Assembly: GCF_004359215.1 (NCBI RefSeq)
Contig: NC_090619.1
Location: forward strand, 5,239,736-5,303,735
Direction: 5' to 3'
DNA from: Bremia lactucae
Taxonomy: Eukaryota; Oomycota; Peronosporomycetes; Peronosporales; Peronosporaceae
Length of the DNA stretch: 64,000 bases
Below the pieces are notes generated by a model. That model was not told where the DNA came from. It did no database searches and worked only from the letters and a program-made list of their open reading frames with translations. Position numbers and translations under genes: made by a program. How positions within the stretch are numbered: position 1 is the first letter of the stretch; every line of letters begins with the position of its first letter. Below are positions 54,601 through 64,000 of this stretch, one piece after another.

Positions 54601-54753
54601 TTTTAACTCAAACACTTGTTGAGCACCAGCAGCTGCAGTAAGAGTTTTGCTTCCGCTGTCGAAACAGCAACTGCAGATTGTTCCTTGCAGATCCATCCAA
54701 CACTTGCTCTAATGATAATAGTGACAACAGCGACCTCACTCACTCAAGCAAAG

Positions 54754-55107
54754 TGTCGTTACGGGACCGGTAATCTGGCTCCTCGTGCGCACTTACCAAG
54801 TAGAAAGTAGTTTCCAGACTGATTTATATTTAATCGCATTAAGTATAAATACCTAATTTCACCAATCAAAAATGTCACCTCTGCAGATAACACTAATATG
54901 TATTGCGAGCGTATCTTTCTAGATACTTCGCGTAACGGATGACGCTAGGCATCATCCCTCGTAATGTGAATGCACCTATGTGCATCACATTCACAAGGGT
55001 TGGTTCACAAATGTGAACCACACCCGAGAGGTGGGTCTAATTATTATATTTAAGTAATTGAACATCCCCTTAAGTACACCAAGTGTACTTAACGGGGACT
55101 GTGTAAG
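54754..55107 (+). repeat. LTR-type repeat, right arm of the inverted pair (354 bp)
   Basis: TGTCGTTACGGGACCGG ... GGGGACTGTGTAAG on the + strand. It is an inverted partner of 52509-52859. Shared landmarks include TCACATTCACAAGG and ATGACGCTAGGCATCATCCC. The homologous stretch begins about 25 bp earlier (CGACCTCAC at 54731). Confidence 0.75.
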
Positions 55108-55842
55108 ATTAAGGCAACTTTACCCGTCCCACCATCCCCCTCTTAATGATAAAAAATACATTTTGAATTCGTCAAAGAGGAACGAAGAACTGCAAGCAGC
55201 TTTACGCGTCGCTAGTTCTCTCGATCGCTCTAGCGACCTGTGTTTACTTGCACGGCGCCAAAGATGCCTCCGAAAAGGGGCCACGTTGGTGGGTCGTCTG
55301 CGAAGACGCCCACTCAACCTCGCACAAAGCGCACGCGGCGCTTAACACGCCGGCAGCCTCCAATGCCTTATTCGAAACACCAACAGCTACTGCTGCTATC
55401 GCGTTAACAGGGCTAAATGATCCATTTCCCTTCAACAGTGAGGATGCTGATCCGTCGCTCACTGCCGACTACAATGAGTCGACACCGTTGCCTTCACCTC
55501 ATTGTAGCGATACGGACAACAAGCTCATGAGGAAGGATCATGGCGCATTATTGCCCTTTCAAACTTCTCTCATTGCTCACAACATGGAGACAGCAACATT
55601 TACGAATGCTGTCTCGTCATCTGCGCTGGATAGCGCAGCGACCATTAATGAGAGCTCTGCCCATAAAGGAGCAGTCGCTTCTCCGTTGAACAAAACCACA
55701 ACGCCTAATGTTCAGACCATTATCCATAATGGTTTTGACATAGAGAATTCCGAGCCTAAAGCTCCGTCGACGACATGTGAACGTGGTTAGTCGGTCTCAC
55801 AAGCCAGTCGTTTTGAAGTGGCTATGTTACGGGTGGTATATC
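55108..55842 (+). pseudogene. Gag-like remnant after the right LTR
   Basis: A 180-codon frame without ATG (55248-55790) reads HGAKDASEKGPRWWVVCED, STSHKAHAALNTPAASNALF, LTGLNDPFPFNSEDADPSLT, and is Ser/Ala/Thr-rich. In another frame at 55264 is MPPKRGHVGGSSAKTPTQPR. The position just downstream of a 5' LTR-like repeat suggests the start of a gag region. I cannot name the family. Confidence 0.4.
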
Positions 55843-56185
55843 ACCGATGCCCCCTCCATCTAAATGACCTCGTTGAAACGGGTCAAGAGCGTCGCTCCTA
55901 GAGCGCCCTCTTCTAGACGCTCATAAAGATTATGGCGTCTATAAATCAAGCATGGCTCACAATAAATCGCTTGGGCGTATTTTCCCGGTCCCGGTCGTGT
56001 TGCGTTCAAATGAAACGCCCGACCAATACGAGGCGGATTCACGCGCCGCATTCAGCCACATTCCGATGCGATGAAACAGCGGTCGCAGCGAATTTATTTC
56101 GACCGCTTGCGTGTGATAGAAATCATGGGCGGCACTGTACCCGCTGTTTCTTCTCACAACGCTGCTTCTGCTAGTCCGTTTGAGA
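55843..56185 (-). other. 3' tail of the minus-strand chromovirus
   Basis: Between the chromodomain end and the gag-like remnant. On the minus strand a GATGGAGGGGGCA purine run (55848-55860) precedes TGATATACCACCCGTAACA, which may be polypurine tract and LTR start. The other end of that LTR was not found. Confidence 0.4.
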
Positions 56186-56818
56186 TTAGCGAAGAAGCCT
56201 CAGCTGGTACACCTTTTCATAGGCAGCCACTAAGCCTGGCACGTCAATACGTAGGGTATCGACTGGTTCCCAAGAGTCGAAACTCTTCGAGTAACCTTTC
56301 CATTCGACGAGGATCTGATAGCTTTGCCTATCGGAATGGTGGGCAAGCAACTTTCCAGCAAGAAAGCGTTGATAATCACCCGCATCCATCAGTGCAGGTG
56401 GCGCCCGATAGGAGTGGCGATCTCGCCCACCTACTCGCGGCTGCCTCACCTTCGTCTGTTCAGCCGCATGCGTTAAGCGCTGCTGAACAACGTATTGTGG
56501 ATCTCGAGAGTCAAGTCTCGCGACTGACCTCGAATCTGTTTGATGTCCGAGCGAAGGCTCGTCAGGGTTATGACGCCTGAAGTCTCGCTTGGACCTTTTT
56601 TGAGAGGATAAAGCTGAGGGATCCGCGTTACTAGTGTGATGTCTCTCGCTCTCCGAGTCCTGTTCGTGGTGGGAGAAGTCGGTCAGCTGATAGTTTTTCA
56701 CCTTCTGCGTCTCCCTCACCCGAACGACGCTCGACTCACACTCGGCGTCACCATCGGTCTCCTTAGACGGATGGGGGTATGTGACCTCATTTGGGTCTAC
56801 ATACCTTTTAGACGACAC
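56186..56818 (-). pseudogene. Chromodomain-containing C-terminus of the polyprotein
   Basis: A 210-codon open block ends with YQRFLAGKLLAHHSDRQSYQ, LVEWKGYSKSFDSWEPVDTL, DVPGLVAAYEKVY, an intact-looking chromodomain (VEWKGY, SWEP). The part before it is a Ser/Arg/Asp-rich linker that starts MSSKRYVDPNEVTYPHPSKE. It is the best preserved domain of the element. Confidence 0.88.
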
Positions 56819-59800
56819 ACGTAAAATACGGCCTGCGTCTTCATTAACGGGGGAAGGGTGAGCCTATAATTTAGGTCTCCAATCTCTTCTACCACCATAA
56901 ACAGGCCAATGAATGCAGCAACAACTTCGTAGTACCTCGAGGTAGTACAGACCCGATTGGCACGATCTGTTTGGCCATCGGTCTAGGGATGATCTGCGGT
57001 CGACATGTGGAGCTTGCTACCTAGCAGCTCAACACATTTCGTCAGAAACCAGACATAAAACGTGGATCCCGGTCCGATACTATGGACTTGGGCATCCCGT
57101 GTATTCGGTAAACATGATCCCGGACCAAGAGAGCTGCCTCGTTACCTGTGGTCGATATTTTATATGGTGCTAAATGCACCATTTTGCTCAGTCTGTCTAC
57201 AGAGACGACGAGCCCTGTCCGACCCTTATGATCGGGCGGCATGCCAAACATGAAGTCCATACTTACTGGCTTCCAACAGTTGGTTGGAATCGGTACCGGC
57301 TTCAGTGGCGCACGGCTGGACGGTGCAGGCTTAATGCGCTGACACTGTTCGTACTGTTCGTAGAGCGAATATAGTTGGCCACCGATCTATATAGATGTGG
57401 CCACCAACTTTTCTCTGACACTCGTAATAATGTCTTTTCACGGCCCAGGTGCCTACTAGATGCCTCATTATGGAGCTCTGGAAGGATCATCAGCTTGAGA
57501 TCTGTGTCATGAGGCACATAGATTCTCAAGGGATCACAAGGTGACAGCCGTTGCCATAACAGGCCATCGCTGTAGCTAAATCGATTTAGCTTAGCTTTCA
57601 GGTGCGACGGAAGGGTACCTTTCGTCCACCAAATTTATCCAATAGCAGGCGGCAACGGTCGTCCTGACTGTAGCTCTCTTTTGTTAAAGAGGCTACTGAG
57701 CTCGTCACGTGGTATGCCTTCATGGCTGCCAACGTTGACGGCTGAAATTGTATTTTAGCACTCTAGACACACGTTCCTGGTGTCTTACCTCGAAGTCTGG
57801 TCTGCGCGATTAAGCGTCAGCCAAAACATTGACTTACCCGGCTAATTTTTAACTTTGATATTAAAGTCACAGAAGAATGTCAGCCATGTTGCGATTCTAG
57901 GCGAGACGTGCGGCGAGCTTATTGCGGTCCGCAGTGCGTGATCAATATAAACTACAAAATATTTCGGAGCCCAATAGGTGCACACGAAACTTTACAAGAG
58001 CATACTTTATTGAAAGTAGCTCTTTGTCATGCACGTAGTAATTCGTTCCGCGGCTTTTAAAAGTCGGGACTGATAAGAGATGTTGTGGTCAACGCCATCG
58101 TCATCTTCTGCATGAGCGCGCTGCCGATTGCACAATTACTTGCATCGCAGACGACGCAAAAGGGCTTATCTGCGTCTGGCAATGCTAAGACCGGTGCCTT
58201 TACAAGAAATTGCTTCACTGATGTGAACGCATCATCTTGTTCTTTTAACCAAACTCATTCTGCGTCCTTTAGAAGGAGGTCAGATAATGGTTTAGTTTGC
58301 TCAGTATAACTCTTGCTATATTTATGCAAGTAATTAGCGAGCCCTAGAAATTGGCGCAAATCCTTCACATGCCGTGGGCCATTCCTTTAATGATTTTACC
58401 TTATCTGGGTCTGCTCGTACACCATGTGTACCTACGATGCAACCCGGCATAGGTATCTCAGGGACCCGCTATGACGCACTTTTGCAAGTGACGTACAATT
58501 GGGCGTCCTTCAAAGTCTGCAACACAGCGTCTAATGACGCTTGTGCGACTTTATTGCGCTCATCCCGTTCTCGTCCCTACTATGCACGAATACATCGCCA
58601 AAAAATGGGGCATGTAGGCACGGTCCTGAGGCATTATGTGAGCCACCACTACGTCGAATGTCGCTGGTGCATTTTTCAAACTTGGGGCATCACAAGCCAC
58701 TCCCAAAGCATACGGCTTGGGGTACTTACCGCTGTTTTAGCTACATCAAACTCTCCCATGAGTACCTGATAGTAGCCATCCTTCAAATCCAACGCGGAAA
58801 AGATAGTTGACTTTCCCATGGAGTTCAACAAAACATGTTTTTCGCGGAATCGGCGTTTGAGCCAGTATAGTCGCCGTGTCTAGCTTATTGTAAGCATGAA
58901 CCACGCGCTATCTACCTGTGGCTTTACGCACACAAAAGGTCGGGCTGCAGTAAGGCGATTTGCTCTCACGCACATGTCCCGCCTTGTTTCGCTTGTCAAT
59001 GAGCTCATCAATATAATCGACTTGTTCTTTCGGCAACGGCGATTGTCTGGCCACACAATACTTGGTGCCAGGTTCGAGGTCTATCTCGTGCTCGATGCTC
59101 CTATCTGCTGGCAGGCGGCTCGGCACTTCATCTGGGAACGCATAGCGATGTTTCCACAAAACCTGAAAGAATGGACTGTCTCTCAAGGCATCCCAGCCTT
59201 GAGCAGCATACCGTTTCTTATTATCCGTTTCTAGGGACGCTCTCGTCCATTGTGGACGACGTCCACCAAGTTATCTTCTGGAATTGGTTCGACTAATTCG
59301 TGGATCTTTCCTTTTTTTTATTCGGCAAGGAACAGATCCCACGACATCTCCGGGAGATTTACTATCTCCTCGGCAGATTTAAAGACTTACCGGAGTACCT
59401 CAACTGAGGGTGCCAACGCAATTTCGTCGTTGACGGCCTCGAACACCTCGTTCGAAGGCCCGTCCTCTTTATTAGGAACTGATCCAAAGGTCACATGTTT
59501 AGTCGTGCCTTCGATCGCCCTAATCTGTCGGGTACTCATTCTTCGACTCACCACGACCTTTGACTGGGAAGCGGGTGCTGTTGCTCTCCTGGCTAACGCG
59601 CCCCTTCCAACCGCACCAGACTCTAGGCACTGTGCCGGTTCATGCGACGCTTGACATCCTGTAAGCTCGCCGTCTACTGCCACAGCCTCTCGGCTCTGTG
59701 TAAAACTATGCGACACATGACTACTCGTCATTGCCCTTTTCACCACCACAGTCTCCACAAGCTGGGTAGAATTTGGTGAAGTTTGACATCCTGTCAACGC

Positions 59801-59866
59801 ACCCTCAACTGTGTTCGACACGACATCAATTGCATACGCCTCTCGCAGGAGCTTGTCTCTCCTGTC
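56644..59866 (-). repeat. Exact duplicate, copy 1 (in-window part)
   Basis: All frames here recur at an offset of 4134 with identical translations at 60778-64000, which reaches the window end. The repeat unit probably extends to 60776. Confidence 0.92.
57042..57529 (-). pseudogene. Chromovirus integrase
   Basis: Two blocks: the finger region (MILPELHNEASSRHLGREKT, SWWPHLYRSVANYIRS) and the core (DHKGRTGLVVSVDRLSKMVH, YRIHGMPKSIVSDRDPRFMS). The two Cys of the HHCC finger fall in a shifted frame. The same blocks recur at 61176-61663. Confidence 0.85.
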
Positions 59867-60117
59867 CTGCGTAGAGTTCGCAACTGTGCGTGTACGCCAG
59901 TCTATCCATGGTGGGTGTTTCGCCATCATGGCATGCCTAGGATGAGGTCATACGGACTCTCCATACCTAGCCTTGTGTTCATCTCTTTACAAGAGAAGTC
60001 ACTAAAGCTGAAGGCAAGTTTTACCTGAACTCCCTCAGACTTAACGAGCGCGCCGTTCGCTAAACGAACAATCACCTCTTCTCGCTTGCCATCCTGGCAA
60101 AGCGACTTAAACATCAC
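58908..60117 (-). pseudogene. Chromovirus protease and reverse transcriptase N-terminus
   Basis: Protease end LILGMP near 59930, then a 180-codon Ser/Thr/Val-rich linker block, then RT: VLWKHRYAFPDEVPSRLPAD, HEIDLEPGTKYCVARQSPLP, KSPYCSPTFCVRKATG. Compare the relic at 1606-1803 in the other element. The active-site part of RT further left is decayed. Confidence 0.8.
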
Positions 60118-60776
60118 CGGTCTCTTTCTTAAAGCCGCGAGTTTTACAAAATTTTCTTATGCACTCAAATTCACTAGGAGGGTCATCACCTGGTCATTGC
60201 CTCGTACTTTAGCGCTATAGACCAGCAGAGTTGAGTTCCAACATTTCGAGACCTCAGGGATTATGCTACCATTTGTTCGACAACTCTGAGCTTAGGGGTA
60301 GCTTCAGAGCCCCCACTGCACTCTTGAAATTCTAAACTCCTCAGTAGTCGATGCAGAACTCATGTGTCTCGCACGCTGCTTCTTGCCATCGCCCTTGGGG
60401 AAGGGAGTCCTCTAGCTGGGCATTTTCGCCCCAGCAGGGACCCTGGCACAACAGCGAGCCATCATATGACCACGCTTACCGCATTTATAACAGACAACGT
60501 CTGCATTGCACAACTTCATGGGAGTGACATCTAACCACTCAGCCGACGGCTTATACCAAGCTGTTTTTTTAGGCAGTGCTGTAAGATTGCTCCTCAACTA
60601 TGGCGATTTGGATTGCCTCTTACATCATCGACGGCACCTTTCTTAAAGGACCTGTCGCGATGGGCCATGCCGTACTAGTCCGTTCATAAACGTGGGTCCG
60701 TTCATAAACGTGGGCACCTTAATGTGCTTCGGAATCGGACCTAAGGTAATGGACGCCGACAGCGAGCGTATCTCTT

Positions 60777-60777
60777 N
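60777..60777. other. Single N, second assembly join
   Basis: The base after it starts the exact second copy of 56644 onwards. The situation is the same as at 10341. Confidence 0.95.
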
Positions 60778-63700
60778 TCTCGCTCTCCGAGTCCTGTTCG
60801 TGGTGGGAGAAGTCGGTCAGCTGATAGTTTTTCACCTTCTGCGTCTCCCTCACCCGAACGACGCTCGACTCACACTCGGCGTCACCATCGGTCTCCTTAG
60901 ACGGATGGGGGTATGTGACCTCATTTGGGTCTACATACCTTTTAGACGACACACGTAAAATACGGCCTGCGTCTTCATTAACGGGGGAAGGGTGAGCCTA
61001 TAATTTAGGTCTCCAATCTCTTCTACCACCATAAACAGGCCAATGAATGCAGCAACAACTTCGTAGTACCTCGAGGTAGTACAGACCCGATTGGCACGAT
61101 CTGTTTGGCCATCGGTCTAGGGATGATCTGCGGTCGACATGTGGAGCTTGCTACCTAGCAGCTCAACACATTTCGTCAGAAACCAGACATAAAACGTGGA
61201 TCCCGGTCCGATACTATGGACTTGGGCATCCCGTGTATTCGGTAAACATGATCCCGGACCAAGAGAGCTGCCTCGTTACCTGTGGTCGATATTTTATATG
61301 GTGCTAAATGCACCATTTTGCTCAGTCTGTCTACAGAGACGACGAGCCCTGTCCGACCCTTATGATCGGGCGGCATGCCAAACATGAAGTCCATACTTAC
61401 TGGCTTCCAACAGTTGGTTGGAATCGGTACCGGCTTCAGTGGCGCACGGCTGGACGGTGCAGGCTTAATGCGCTGACACTGTTCGTACTGTTCGTAGAGC
61501 GAATATAGTTGGCCACCGATCTATATAGATGTGGCCACCAACTTTTCTCTGACACTCGTAATAATGTCTTTTCACGGCCCAGGTGCCTACTAGATGCCTC
61601 ATTATGGAGCTCTGGAAGGATCATCAGCTTGAGATCTGTGTCATGAGGCACATAGATTCTCAAGGGATCACAAGGTGACAGCCGTTGCCATAACAGGCCA
61701 TCGCTGTAGCTAAATCGATTTAGCTTAGCTTTCAGGTGCGACGGAAGGGTACCTTTCGTCCACCAAATTTATCCAATAGCAGGCGGCAACGGTCGTCCTG
61801 ACTGTAGCTCTCTTTTGTTAAAGAGGCTACTGAGCTCGTCACGTGGTATGCCTTCATGGCTGCCAACGTTGACGGCTGAAATTGTATTTTAGCACTCTAG
61901 ACACACGTTCCTGGTGTCTTACCTCGAAGTCTGGTCTGCGCGATTAAGCGTCAGCCAAAACATTGACTTACCCGGCTAATTTTTAACTTTGATATTAAAG
62001 TCACAGAAGAATGTCAGCCATGTTGCGATTCTAGGCGAGACGTGCGGCGAGCTTATTGCGGTCCGCAGTGCGTGATCAATATAAACTACAAAATATTTCG
62101 GAGCCCAATAGGTGCACACGAAACTTTACAAGAGCATACTTTATTGAAAGTAGCTCTTTGTCATGCACGTAGTAATTCGTTCCGCGGCTTTTAAAAGTCG
62201 GGACTGATAAGAGATGTTGTGGTCAACGCCATCGTCATCTTCTGCATGAGCGCGCTGCCGATTGCACAATTACTTGCATCGCAGACGACGCAAAAGGGCT
62301 TATCTGCGTCTGGCAATGCTAAGACCGGTGCCTTTACAAGAAATTGCTTCACTGATGTGAACGCATCATCTTGTTCTTTTAACCAAACTCATTCTGCGTC
62401 CTTTAGAAGGAGGTCAGATAATGGTTTAGTTTGCTCAGTATAACTCTTGCTATATTTATGCAAGTAATTAGCGAGCCCTAGAAATTGGCGCAAATCCTTC
62501 ACATGCCGTGGGCCATTCCTTTAATGATTTTACCTTATCTGGGTCTGCTCGTACACCATGTGTACCTACGATGCAACCCGGCATAGGTATCTCAGGGACC
62601 CGCTATGACGCACTTTTGCAAGTGACGTACAATTGGGCGTCCTTCAAAGTCTGCAACACAGCGTCTAATGACGCTTGTGCGACTTTATTGCGCTCATCCC
62701 GTTCTCGTCCCTACTATGCACGAATACATCGCCAAAAAATGGGGCATGTAGGCACGGTCCTGAGGCATTATGTGAGCCACCACTACGTCGAATGTCGCTG
62801 GTGCATTTTTCAAACTTGGGGCATCACAAGCCACTCCCAAAGCATACGGCTTGGGGTACTTACCGCTGTTTTAGCTACATCAAACTCTCCCATGAGTACC
62901 TGATAGTAGCCATCCTTCAAATCCAACGCGGAAAAGATAGTTGACTTTCCCATGGAGTTCAACAAAACATGTTTTTCGCGGAATCGGCGTTTGAGCCAGT
63001 ATAGTCGCCGTGTCTAGCTTATTGTAAGCATGAACCACGCGCTATCTACCTGTGGCTTTACGCACACAAAAGGTCGGGCTGCAGTAAGGCGATTTGCTCT
63101 CACGCACATGTCCCGCCTTGTTTCGCTTGTCAATGAGCTCATCAATATAATCGACTTGTTCTTTCGGCAACGGCGATTGTCTGGCCACACAATACTTGGT
63201 GCCAGGTTCGAGGTCTATCTCGTGCTCGATGCTCCTATCTGCTGGCAGGCGGCTCGGCACTTCATCTGGGAACGCATAGCGATGTTTCCACAAAACCTGA
63301 AAGAATGGACTGTCTCTCAAGGCATCCCAGCCTTGAGCAGCATACCGTTTCTTATTATCCGTTTCTAGGGACGCTCTCGTCCATTGTGGACGACGTCCAC
63401 CAAGTTATCTTCTGGAATTGGTTCGACTAATTCGTGGATCTTTCCTTTTTTTTATTCGGCAAGGAACAGATCCCACGACATCTCCGGGAGATTTACTATC
63501 TCCTCGGCAGATTTAAAGACTTACCGGAGTACCTCAACTGAGGGTGCCAACGCAATTTCGTCGTTGACGGCCTCGAACACCTCGTTCGAAGGCCCGTCCT
63601 CTTTATTAGGAACTGATCCAAAGGTCACATGTTTAGTCGTGCCTTCGATCGCCCTAATCTGTCGGGTACTCATTCTTCGACTCACCACGACCTTTGACTG

Positions 63701-64000
63701 GGAAGCGGGTGCTGTTGCTCTCCTGGCTAACGCGCCCCTTCCAACCGCACCAGACTCTAGGCACTGTGCCGGTTCATGCGACGCTTGACATCCTGTAAGC
63801 TCGCCGTCTACTGCCACAGCCTCTCGGCTCTGTGTAAAACTATGCGACACATGACTACTCGTCATTGCCCTTTTCACCACCACAGTCTCCACAAGCTGGG
63901 TAGAATTTGGTGAAGTTTGACATCCTGTCAACGCACCCTCAACTGTGTTCGACACGACATCAATTGCATACGCCTCTCGCAGGAGCTTGTCTCTCCTGTC
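60778..64000 (-). repeat. Exact duplicate, copy 2 of the chromovirus segment
   Basis: Contains again the chromodomain linker start (60952 on the minus strand), integrase (61394-61176), RT start (63320-63042) and linker (63955-63521). It runs off the window. I treat it as the same element read twice and not as a second insertion. Confidence 0.9.

Larger units (their letters stand above)
56186..60776 (-). mobile_element. Ty3/gypsy chromovirus, minus strand, degenerate
   Basis: From right to left: zinc knuckle (60597-60412, CYKCGKRGHMMARC), protease (60117-59926, IVRLANGALVKSEG, PYDLILGMP), linker (59929-59387), RT start (59186-58908, EQVDYIDELIDKRNKAGHVR), decayed RT and RNase H, integrase finger (57529-57302), integrase core (57260-57042, MDFMFGMPPDHKGR, SIVSDRDPRF) and chromodomain (56818-56186). 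It belongs to a family related to, but distinct from, the element at 1-7524. Many stops are present. The right end is the N at 60777. Confidence 0.88.

Noticed and set aside
55248..55790. The 180-codon frame as a possible secreted host protein or effector
   Set aside because: It has no ATG and no signal peptide, and it follows an LTR-type repeat. A gag remnant is more likely.
56071..56580. A 169-codon + strand frame starting MKQRSQRIYFDRLRVIEIMG
   Set aside because: It lies opposite the chromodomain block of the minus-strand element and shows no family features. It is a shadow frame.
58374..58769. A 131-codon + strand frame starting MGHSFNDFTLSGSARTPCVP
   Set aside because: It is the antisense of decayed chromovirus RT/RNase H and recurs in the duplicate.
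60778..64000. A second chromovirus insertion
   Set aside because: It is identical over more than 3.2 kb in an otherwise decayed element and begins at an N. It is very unlikely to be an independent copy.
1..64000. tRNA, rRNA, CRISPR arrays, RxLR or Crinkler effector genes
   Set aside because: I looked for cloverleaf-type sequences, spaced direct repeats and signal peptides followed by RxLR or LFLAK-type motifs. Nothing convincing was found. The only tRNA-like match is the primer-binding site of the copia elements.

Overview
The window looks like nuclear DNA of an oomycete, most likely Peronosporaceae (Phytophthora or downy mildews). The genes are compact, with short GT-AG introns of about 50-90 bp and close head-to-head or tail-to-tail packing. 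Eukaryotic housekeeping genes are surrounded by Ty3/gypsy, Ty1/copia and Mutator-like elements. A PIH1-type chaperone fits an organism that makes flagellated zoospores, and a helicase-associated-type repeat protein is of a kind common in stramenopiles. The genus cannot be settled by eye.

Layout. 1-7524: the 3' part of a degenerate Ty3/gypsy chromovirus on the + strand. It carries an inverted reverse-transcriptase block, an 899-bp tandem duplication, a chromodomain and a 3' LTR. 7698-12371: a Mutator-like (MULE) transposon with long terminal inverted repeats and a perfect 9-bp target-site duplication. A 1501-bp stretch inside it is present twice around a single N. 12648-30429: a gene island with DPH6-like diphthine-ammonia ligase (+), FIP1-like 3'-end processing factor (-), ribosomal protein L21e (+), PIH1 protein (+), PLP-homeostasis protein YggS/PLPBP (-), a four-repeat HA-like protein (+), SPT3 of SAGA (+), an Ala/Lys-rich small protein (+), a PEX22-like protein (-), TRAPPC6 (+) and a methyltransferase/Asp-Asn beta-hydroxylase fusion (-). 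31.3-44.1 kb: nested copia elements. One old + strand copy is interrupted by two - strand copies, the second with an exact CGTAA duplication. 44516-50882: GATOR2 subunit MIOS (+), a 119-aa unknown (-) and a bZIP factor with two basic regions (-). 50.9-64 kb: another transposon graveyard with inverted LTRs, copia relics and a - strand gypsy chromovirus. Part of that chromovirus is repeated exactly after a second single N.

The host genes serve basic cell functions and do not form one pathway: translation (L21e, diphthamide on eEF2), mRNA 3' ends (FIP1), transcription (SPT3, bZIP), nutrient signalling to TORC1 (MIOS), vesicle tethering (TRAPPC6), peroxisome import (PEX22), dynein or R2TP chaperoning (PIH1) and B6 homeostasis. 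I found no convincing secreted effector, tRNA, rRNA or CRISPR. Exon joins were worked out by eye. For every multi-exon gene the proposed exons add up to a multiple of three and keep the conserved protein frame.
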